Made by a program: the position numbers and the translations under genes | NCBI GenBank assembly: GCA_949318235.1 | Contig: OX439131.1 | Span: 25,239,403-25,303,402, forward strand | Length of the DNA: 64,000 nt | Direction: 5' to 3' | Source of the DNA: Ecdyonurus torrentis | Taxonomy: Eukaryota; Arthropoda; Insecta; Ephemeroptera; Heptageniidae | The notes under the pieces: model-generated | Databases searched by the model: none | What the model saw: only the letters and a program-made list of their open reading frames with translations | What the model was told of the DNA's origin: nothing | Shown here: one piece after another, positions 53,180 through 64,000 of the stretch | Numbering within the stretch: position 1 is the first letter of the stretch | Layout: the number at the start of each line of letters is the position of its first letter

Positions 53180-53509
53180 ATGAGAATTATAAAATATCTT
53201 TGCGCTGATGTTACCTTATAACAAGTTATACATAATCAAATAATATTTTATTATTTAAAATTTACACAAGAAATTATTTTAATGAAGGGGGAAAAAAGGA
53301 AGCTTTTTTTATATAAATGATATATTTACACAGTATATTTATAATTAAATGCATCAAATATTTTATTATTTCTTTTTTCAAATTTACATAGATTCTTTTA
53401 TATATATTTTTTTTTTCACTTTTTTGTTCAAAATTCATTAAATTCTTACAATCTACATTTTTTTTTTTTTTTTTTTTACATTTTTAAAAACATGTTTTTT
53501 TTATACAAA

Positions 53510-53515
53510 TTTATT
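53510..53515 (-). terminator. Candidate poly(A) signal of the dpr-family gene
   Basis: AATAAA on the minus strand (TTTATT on +), about 125 nt beyond the stop codon in a very A/T-rich stretch that would be the 3' UTR. Other AATAAA copies lie further on, so the actual cleavage site is uncertain. Confidence 0.35.
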
Positions 53516-53640
53516 TTGTTTGTTCAGTCATTTACAATGGTTAGGATAAGGGATTTTTTTTTTCACTTTCTTATTTTTTTTTTATATAAAAACAAATTAA
53601 ATAAAAATTCATAAAATTATCGAATGTACAATGTTCATTC

Positions 53641-53783
53641 TCATCTTAAACATTTTCTTGCGAAAACTGTAAAACTATGTACAAGATGGATGAGTGGGAG
53701 GAAGGTGTGTAAAGCGAGATTTGTGGGTAAAAAGTGAGACGAGGAATTCTTGTTGCCATGTTGCATTGCAGCCGGGTGTTCAC
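53641..53783 (-). CDS. dpr: Dpr-family protein, terminal coding exon with hydrophobic C-terminal tail
   Basis: On the minus strand, ACTTTCAG (53784-53791) precedes GTGAACACC. Joined to the final G of the Ig2 exon it gives Gly, then EHPAAMQHGN, the conserved segment after Ig2 in many Dpr proteins. A Ser/Asn-rich stretch (NSSSHF) is followed by a hydrophobic run LALHTFLPLIHLVHSFTVF and a short basic end, then TGA at 53643-53641. This layout fits a GPI-attachment signal or a single C-terminal membrane anchor, as proposed for Dprs. Phase fits exactly (2 + 47 codons including stop), so no exon is needed between the two. The intron is 8,464 bp. Assignment rests on splice phase plus the EHPAAMQHGN motif. 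Confidence 0.82.
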
Positions 53784-54505
53784 CTGAAAGTAAAAAAAAA
53801 ATAGAACACATTAGTTTGCATGTCATCGAGAAAACTTTGTTTTATTATTCTACTTGTAATGCTTGAACTCATTAAGAATAGTTGGAAGTTCGCCAATTTG
53901 TAAATCAAAATATTGATACTTGACGCTTTATTACCCGACGGATTACCTTAAAATGTGATGTGATAAAATTAACATTGCATGATAAATACTAGGCAAAATT
54001 CATGTATTGAGGACACATCATTAGCATGAGGCATAAGAACAGGATCACTGGGAAACATTATTTTTAATGTATGGTAATTTTACCCTGGGATAAGGCTTAC
54101 TGTGTTAGATTGATTAAACTTTCAATTGCTACACTTTCAACCCCCTAAAATACTTTAAATTGCATATTACAATAATAAGTTAAAAATAACCACTCAAAAA
54201 GTATTTTGAATGTGAACCAGGGTCATTCAGAGGAATAATGTGCGCAAAGTTTGAGTTTGATTTGGCCAAAAAATTAAATTGCTCCTAATTGATTTTTTAA
54301 AGCATGTATAAAAATGAAATTTTATTCTCATTTAAAAGAAAATGTCAAAATTGAGTTCATAAAATTTTCAGCGTCACTCATTTCAATCCCAGATTTTGAA
54401 TATTGTGCGTTGTGATATGTGATATGTGATTTAAGGTTTGTTGTTTGTAGAAGGTTTTTGAGTCTATGAATTTCCAAATTTTACCCCTTAACTTTGAACA
54501 TGATA

Positions 54506-54564
54506 GGTACCAGCTACTTATGATAAAATTTCAGAGCCCGTTACCAACAGATAAGGGAGAAAAC
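54506..54564 (+). repeat. Dispersed repeat S, copy 4, in the dpr intron
   Basis: TATGATAAAATTTCAGAGCC followed by CAGATAAGGGAGAAAAC. Confidence 0.45.
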
Positions 54565-56280
54565 AGTAATTAAAATTATTATGTGACCTTATATATGAAG
54601 TTGAAATTCCAAAAATTCATTATTCAAATTTTTCTTGATGATTCCCTATTGTTTTTATGCGCATTTGGACTTTTCTTATCCTCCAGTACAACTGTGCAAA
54701 AGCATTTCTTATTTTTTCCATGTTCACACCTTTTAGACAAATCTTAGCAGTACCTAATAGCAGCCTTAACGTGTTTAAGAGATTCAGAAGTGATCAATTT
54801 AAATTTAAAATACCTTAACTTACAGCATTATGGTAACTAACACCAAATTTATTGTACAATTAAAAATGATCTATGCCATGTAGTTATGATTTTACGTTCC
54901 CTGACAATGGTGTGTACTTATATAATTTGTAAAATTTACCTTTTAAAGATTTAACTGTTTTAATATGTCTCTTAAATGAAAGTCGAAGTATTTTTTACTG
55001 AATCACTTTTCAATGTCTGAAATAATCTTATAGCTATTTCCAACAATAAAATTTAGCTCCAAAATGTTTAAAGTTTATCATGAACATACTTCAACACTTT
55101 ATTTACACCAGAGCTATCTTTGGATAGTTTTCTCTTTCATTAGATAACTCAGAGACTTTTAAAATTAAAATACTAGAATGAATATATTTATATTGAAATC
55201 AACATGAAAAGATTATACTATTTTTGTCAATTCAATGATAATATTAACTCTTAATTAAGCTAACTTTTAACATTATATTTAATCAAATTATTAAACTTTT
55301 TTTTAAATGTATTTATACACATTTATAGTATCTTCTAATTTAACATCATATTAATATTTTCTTGACTTTAAATAAATATATAATTATATACGTAAAATAA
55401 AGATGTTAATTAAAATATCATAATTAGTTTAATTCATATAAACAATAAACCCTATATACGTATTCATTTCGAAAATAATTATAATTTTAAACTTTAATAA
55501 GCTATATATATTATATTGTATATGAAAACAATTTAATTCAACATATAAGTTTTACTTATATTTAATTAAATCTGTAAACATAATTAAAAATGTATATACA
55601 TAAATAAAAAACACAACAACAATATAATTTCATATTTGGGATGTGCTTTATCAACTTGAACAAAATATATTATTATTAAAATATATATATATAATATATT
55701 TCTGGTTTAATATATAGATTGTGTATATAGTACGAATATGTGTTCGTATATACTTTAGCTTTACAATATAAGAAGCTTTTATATTAAAATCCGCTTTCTA
55801 CAAAATCCCACAGAGGCATATATAGATAAAATATTATATATTTTTGTTATATATTATGTAACGTAATAAGATACATGGTCTGTTAGGTATATATGTTATA
55901 AAGTACACATACTATTGAGAGAAGTGTACTCAAGTTGCTTTGTTTTGCTTCAAACTAACAATATATTGATGTTATTCACTTTTTTTGGTGTGAATATATT
56001 ATATGTTTAACGCACACTGAAAAAAAACATACATTGAGATATTGATTATTTTTAATTATAAATGATTTATAATTAATTGTGGTATCTATTAGTAAAAGTA
56101 TATCATTTCAAACATTATAATTCAAATATATCGCTTTTTTTTTTTTACTGATTATCTGTATCATTTGTGAAATGCAGCGCAATTTTTAAGTTACCATAAT
56201 ATTATGTAGAAACAGAGAAAAAATACTCCGAAATTATACTTGAGTTATGATAATAATAGCATTTTGAATATATATTTTTA

Positions 56281-56527
56281 TATATATGGTCAAGGGACCA
56301 GTTTTCGGCACCCTAACTAGTTTTCGGCAGCCTACTTTAACATTTTTTTTTTGCCCCAGAAAAATGCAATTCCGAGAGCTGATGATTTTTTTGTGTCATA
56401 CATATGAACCTCCCCTACCACCTTGATTTTTTTCTAAGCTCAGCTGTGGGTGGTTTTCCCACAACAAAAAATAATAAAGTGCCGAAGACTGTGGGTCTGC
56501 CGAAAACTGGTCCCTTTACCATATATA
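56281..56527. mobile_element. 247-bp MITE in the dpr intron
   Basis: Ends ATGGTCAAGGGACCAGTTTT and, reversed, ATGGTAAAGGGACCAGTTTT, followed by CGGCA in both arms. Set in TATATA on both sides, so a TA target is possible. The interior is non-coding. Confidence 0.72.
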
Positions 56528-57807
56528 CATAAATACATAGGTTTACGTAGGTATCTCTATGTAAACTAAATATTCTATCAAATTGCATAGTAACAGTATC
56601 ATCAATATTTTTTAAGTGTAGTCTATACGTATGTACGTACTGAAAGAAAGATTTTCTATCTATATAACAAAAATACTTTTCCTTTTGGGAATAGATTTCT
56701 TTCTTTCCCTTCCCCTCTGAATTTTCTTTATATTATATAAAGTGAAGATATCATGTAAGGAGTAAATTCTATTCTCCGTGTATACTTGTGTATGTTATTA
56801 ATATTATACATCTTCTCTTAACAGAAAACTAAATATAATAAATAAAGTATCATTAAATTATAATATTGTAAATTGCTTTTTGTTATCTATTTAACTTTAT
56901 TAACTTTTGAAGATAAATCATAAAAAGGTAATAATATAATAATAAAGTCTTAAAATTTACTTAACTTATATACAACAGATTTATAAAATAAAATAAAATT
57001 TCTTATCTTAATTTAACAGACTTAAGTAGATACTTATTTAGTAAAAATTGTATAAAACTGTTAATAGAATGTTAATACTGTAGTAAACTGCTTTTTTGTG
57101 CATAAATTGCCCCCTTTTTTTTTTCTTCGTCCTTACTTCTTCCTAATATTACAAGGGTACTGTTATTGCATTAGATATACAAGTCATGTAGATTAAAATT
57201 AAAAGATTTATACTTCCATAAATAAGGGATTTTTGCTAACTTTAAAGTCAGATATCTAAATTATAGCGTGGGTAATTTTTCTTTAAGTAAAGTCAGCGTA
57301 CTTTTCTTCTTCTTTTTCTTCTTTTTATTTATTACTTTTTTTTTGTGCAATTAATTGCTTTATTGACTAGCTATTTATTTCATACTTGTACTACAAGAAT
57401 AAACTAAATATATTTAAAATACGACCATCTAAAAATGAATAAAAATTATGTTCCCTGTACGAAAGAGAGGGAGAGAGAATTAAATTGTGGTAGGATAAAA
57501 TTCAATTATAAAATTTAACAAAAATGTAATAGAATAATTTATAAATGTGACACTTTCATAGTAAATTCATTTAGTGTATAAAAAAATATTAAAAATTCTT
57601 ATCACAAAACTGAAAAAAAAAATCTAATTAAATATATATTTATAAAAAAAATGAAGATTGAAAGTAATTTAATATAAAATTTAATTGACATCTAAACTGA
57701 AGAGGTGGAAAAAAAAAAAAAAATAAAAAAAGCTTTAAGTGAAAGTGGAAAAAAAGTGATGATTATTTTCTATTATCTTTTTGGTAGTTTGATTTTCCAA
57801 GAGCATG

Positions 57808-57810
<3 letters not shown>

Positions 57811-57878
<68 letters not shown>
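57811..57878 (+). repeat. (GA)n in the dpr intron
   Basis: About 34 units. The next 130 bp (to 58010) are less AT-rich than the surroundings. Confidence 0.95.
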
Positions 57879-57880
<2 letters not shown>

Positions 57881-59079
57881 TGAGATAGCCGTGTTAGTTA
57901 GGTTAGGACACAAGTTGAGATTGCAATCAGCACGAGAGGAAGCAGGCGCGGCAAAGATGCAATTTTACGCCACTTTGCACGCGGAATCTATATTGTCGTT
58001 GATGGTGGTCACAGAATAGACTACGTACATACAATGTCCTCTATCTATCTATCTCTCTTTCCCTTTTTGCTACACCGAATCAATTACATTCATCGCTTGG
58101 TTGCGTTTGTACAACGTGTGTTCACCAAACTCTATCTCATTCTAACACTACTACATCTCATGTAAGCTTACACTTATATGTGGTAGTAGTTGTATATAAC
58201 AGCAATCTAGATAGCTTACTTATAGTAATACCTTAGGATCACCAATTTTTTTATATATATATACAGAATGAAAATATAAAGCGAAAGATTTTCACACTAG
58301 CTTAATAATTTCAACGCGTGTTAACTAAAAAAAATTAATTCCATTTCTTTAATTTATATTATAAAGTTTTTTTTTTTTCTTTTTTCTTCTATGTTTATAT
58401 TGTGTCGAAATACTTTATCTATTTTTAATTGAACTTTTCTTATATTGCAAAATTTAAATGAGGTGGCAATATTTAATTTAAACTTTTTTTTTCTTCTTCA
58501 CATTTTTGAACAGTCTTCTTAAGTCTAAGAAGTATTTTATATTTTGACTATAATAAGTACAACTATAATATGATACTTAAGTTTTACTCTTTTATCGAAG
58601 ATATAAAGTAAATCCGAGAATTTAAAGTGTTGTTGACTGAAATTATCAATAAGGCCAATATTTTTCTCGTAAGCTTCAATTGAAGCACTATAATATGACT
58701 ATTATATTTATTGAAAATATCGAAATTTCTTTATCCTAAACTAATATAGCACTATCTTGAGAATGAAGTGAAAAAAAGAATTGACAAATCTCCTTTTACT
58801 TTCACTATACAGTTTGTAAGTTTTTTTATTTTGCACACACTTTTAATTTAATAAAATAGTAAGAAAAAAATATACTTTTTTTATATACATACACCAAGAA
58901 AAAAATGAAGGAAATTGAACTTTATCGTTTTTTATTAAATATAATATTTTTTTTTCACTTCACATTTTTTCTTCTTACACATGATTTTATTATATAAAGA
59001 AAGTAAACACTACGTTATATAACAATGTTAGTTTGGTCTTCTTCACAAGCTCCTTGTAAGCCTTGTAACCCTTCCTCTT

Positions 59080-59083
<4 letters not shown>

Positions 59084-59174
<91 letters not shown>
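59084..59174 (+). repeat. (TC)n in the dpr intron
   Basis: About 45 units. Read with 59365-59432 it forms a TC...GA inverted pair. Confidence 0.95.
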
Positions 59175-59177
<3 letters not shown>

Positions 59178-59360
59178 CTTCTCTAACTACATTGCTACCT
59201 TTGGCAATAACCGAGGAGATAGCGGAAACTTTATGGAGCCAGTCTGGTCGGCGTATGTGGTGGTGGATAGATTAGAACTGAGTTCAGACGACAAAAGAGG
59301 AAAGAAAAAGCCTCACAGGCAGGCAAGTCTAAGACCCAACGACAGATTGATTGAAGAGCC

Positions 59361-59364
<4 letters not shown>

Positions 59365-59432
<68 letters not shown>
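59365..59432 (+). repeat. (GA)n in the dpr intron
   Basis: About 34 units. The 190 bp between it and the upstream (TC)n are of balanced composition but have no supported exon. Confidence 0.95.
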
Positions 59433-59436
<4 letters not shown>

Positions 59437-60226
59437 TGTTTTAGTATTAAACTAGGGTGTATGCCAGTTATTCATGACTTACAGCGCAATAAAACTTCAA
59501 TTGTGTAACAATAATAAAGATTCAAACTTCCCCTAATGTTTTCTATAAACCTGAAAAAAATCTATCCCTCCCTTATAATTTAAAAAATATTTCTGTTTAC
59601 ACAATACTAACCCTATTTTTTTTAGTTGATTATTAATTATTGTTGTTGTTTTTTTATAAATATATATTTGTTTATTTCAATATAATTTTTTTATTTTATA
59701 ATTGAAACATATATAACATTGTTATTACAAAAAGTTTTATAATAAAACCATTCATTATTCATTAAAATATTTGCGGTTTTCAATATTCTGCATGGTTGTA
59801 GATAATTGGTAATCAACAAAATATTTTAAATGTAAATAAAAAATACAATGTTGGATTTTTTTTTTTTTTTTTTTTTTTTTTGGATCAGTAATAAATGTTT
59901 GCGTGCTATTTGTGATAACAAGATAATTCAATTATATATTTTTTTTTATTAATTTATGAGTAGAAAATGAATCTTTTGAAAATGTCTACTTTATCATTTT
60001 GAATTTCCAGCACCATAGTAAATGAGAGAATGTCTAAAGAAAGAGACTTACTGTCTATGTACGTTTTATATACACAGTAAGAAACTGTATGTATCTTTAT
60101 TTTTTAAAGTTTCTTTTCAACTTGTTAATGTAATGTTCCAGTTGAAGAAGCGAGAGCTAAAGGTATAAAGAGTAATTACATTTGATTCTGCTGTTCAAAG
60201 GCAAAGCCTTGTCTGTCTACTGGTTG

Positions 60227-60374
<148 letters not shown>

Positions 60375-60499
60375 ACCTGAATTGATGAGTAATAATTGAA
60401 GTGATACAAAATCTCTCTGGTGAAAATACATATATACAAAGTCATGCATACGTAAATGACATATTAACATGTTAAACCAATGCCTATTGCCTATATGCA

Positions 60500-60626
<127 letters not shown>

Positions 60627-62247
60627 AAGAACTAAAACAATATGAAAATAGTAATTTTGTAAATATTACAGTTTCAACTTTAAAAAGTTTATGTACAAAT
60701 GACTGGGAAAAAAGTGGAAGAAGAAAAAGTTTTAATATTATATAATACTGAAATACATATATATACAATCTTAAATAGACAGCAAATTTTGTTGATATTT
60801 ATATTTAGGTGTAGGCGTATGAAAAGCTGTCTACCTACCCACGCAATTTTTTTTAAAGTTTTTTTTAGATGAATGCTTTCTATAATTAAAAATTTAATAA
60901 TAAATAATTTTTAAAAATTGTAAAGAGTATATATACCAAAATAAAAATGAAAAACTGTGGAATAATTAATGAAAATTGATTACTCGTAATTGTTATTATT
61001 TTTTGTTATGTAACAAAAGCAATGTACCATCAGTCTAAAAATATTGTAAGCAAAGATTGTAATGATCTATTTTAAAACTATTAAATATATAATACATTTG
61101 ATTATGATAAGATGTTCGTATTAATGTTGATATAACTTTATATTTATTTTAGATCTTAATATTACAAATGGAAATATGAGAGAAAGAAAATCACGTGTAA
61201 TATTTTAATAATGTTTATTTAATTTCATAGGGTGTTTTTACTGAGTTTTGTTCTGTGTTATTTTAATATTTCGTATTGCGTATATCCTTACTATGTACTC
61301 TTTACACTGTACTTGTAAAAACATAAATAGAGCCTTTTATATACACATACATAGCAAGTATCGGAAATGATTGATTCCAATATTCCACGTATATAATAAA
61401 ATATTTTTTACGTATAAAATATTTTCTTTTCTAACTTTAAAAAAAGAAGCCTATCGTTTTTTTTTTTTTTATTTTTTTTATCTATAGCTTCTTCTTTCCC
61501 CGTCTTTTTTATACAGTTTTTGTCTGATAACTGAAGTTTTGTAACAGCTTAATCACCAATAAATTACGTAATTACTTTACCGTATAGTGTCATGTTAAAG
61601 TTAATTTGAACTTCAGCTTAGAAAGCTTAAAAACTTTCAAGTATATACAAAAGCAAGTAAAGTAATAGTTAATAAAAAATATATATTTTACTTCATATTA
61701 TAAAGAAAGTTACAAGGATGAAAAATTGTCTACAACTTAATGATATTATACCGTTTTTTATGCCAATATTTCATTATATATATAAATACGTAATAGAAAT
61801 TAGCAATTTTGAAAGACTTGATAAATTAATGATTTTACCAATATTTTTATAAAGATGCTATATACAAATTGTAATATATATATTTAAATCGATATTACCA
61901 AGTAAGCAAGCTTCAATACTTATGTAGTAAAAGTAGGTTATTTGTTTTTCAATATTTGCAAATTTGCAAATTTAAAAGTATTATAAAAAAGAAGAAAAAC
62001 ACTTTATAGAAACTGTGTATTATTAAAATAATATACTTTTATATGACGTCTTTTTATAGTGCATTATCGTATAACGTTTCCGTAAATTTTTATTGCTTTA
62101 AAAAAATTTCAATTTAATTCTCTTTTAAATACTATACATCATATTATTATATAATGTATAAAGATAAAATAATTCAAACACATTGTTCTACAACAAACGT
62201 TATAATATATCTTATTATGAATGGTCGATTGTTATGCAGATACCTAC

Positions 62248-62544
62248 CATTAATGACATGAACCATTACACTGGCAGGTGCAGCTATGGTTGGAATGCAT
62301 GTGTAATTGCCAGAGTCGGCAGGTCGTGCATTTGTGATACGTAAACGACTTGTTAAAGCATCTGTCCATTCTGTTTCTATGCGTACACCTCCTCTAGGAG
62401 AGTCGTAATCAACTATTGTTGCTCCATGATACCAGAATACTGTGCCTAAGTCATGTGGTCCTTGACTTATGACGCAGGATAAACTTATCGTACTTCCGGT
62501 TTTAACATAGAGGTCAGCAGGACCTAAGATTCGTGCCTTAGCCT
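62248..62544 (-). CDS. dpr: Dpr-family protein (zig-8-like), second Ig domain exon (partial gene)
   Basis: On the minus strand the exon starts after TTTACAG at 62545-62551 and ends before the donor GTAGGT (62247-62242). It is 297 nt and phase 1 at both ends. The encoded ~99 residues form a complete Ig domain: [19 protein letters not shown] with the first cysteine, the core tryptophan in [19 protein letters not shown], and DSGNYTC with the second cysteine, ending VMVHVING. This matches Ig2 of arthropod Dpr proteins, neuronal surface molecules that pair with DIP partners through Ig1 to set synaptic specificity. Which numbered dpr it is cannot be settled, because Ig1 lies beyond position 64000. 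If the donor is not used, the frame runs 22 more codons (to 62177, stop 62174-62176) with a short hydrophobic end, a possible intron-retained form. Confidence 0.9.

Positions 62545-64000
<1,456 letters not shown>

Larger units (their letters stand above)
45425..53640. other. Gene-free, element-rich stretch
   Basis: Apart from the listed MITEs and microsatellites, only AT-rich DNA. The segment 52750-52920 is more balanced, with no exon supported. The last few hundred bases belong to the presumed dpr 3' UTR on the minus strand. Confidence 0.45.

Overview
This is a eukaryotic nuclear window, very AT-rich, with spliced GT-AG genes, long homopolymers, more than 25 long dinucleotide tracts ((GA)n/(TC)n, (TA)n, (CA)n) and many short inverted-repeat (MITE-like) elements. 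A Dpr-type immunoglobulin gene, a family of ecdysozoan and above all arthropod neurons, points to an arthropod, probably an insect. The sequence alone does not fix the order or species. There are no signs of prokaryotic operons, CRISPR arrays or viral genes.

Layout. About 1-30,300 holds no gene I can support. It contains microsatellites, a promoter-like, less AT-rich island at 4.25-4.76 kb (GC box, CCAAT box, perfect RFX-type X-box), a 1.5-kb hAT-like element inserted in a (TA)n tract (5,814-7,349), a 177-bp hAT-type MITE with an exact 8-bp target duplication (28,310-28,486), and several foldback elements. At 30.3-39.6 kb lie two tandem, same-strand (+) paralogues encoding BTB-BACK-PHR-like proteins of the BTBD1/2/3/6 type, presumed Cullin-3 adaptors. 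They share all comparable intron positions and phases. The first reads through cleanly from exon 2 to the stop. The second carries one extra base in its last exon, which breaks the BACK region. Between 39.7 and 52.5 kb there are tandem Tc1-like MITEs, a duplicated A-rich unit, a two-copy MITE family, a 1.08-kb foldback element and an unidentified open reading segment that looks like a terminal exon (43,753-43,916, +).

The right end (53.6-62.5 kb, minus strand) holds the last two coding exons of the dpr-family gene: the second Ig domain (62,248-62,544) and, 8.46 kb away, a terminal exon encoding a hydrophobic tail (53,641-53,783). The 5' part of this gene, including Ig1 and the signal peptide, lies beyond the window.

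The two gene families have no evident functional link. The most interesting local biology is the mobile-element load on the BTB locus: intronic MITEs, a near-perfect hairpin of about 128-bp arms in an intron, and a cluster of G/C homopolymers. The foldback elements also share a TGACGTCA octamer. I found no clear candidate for a wholly new biological system.
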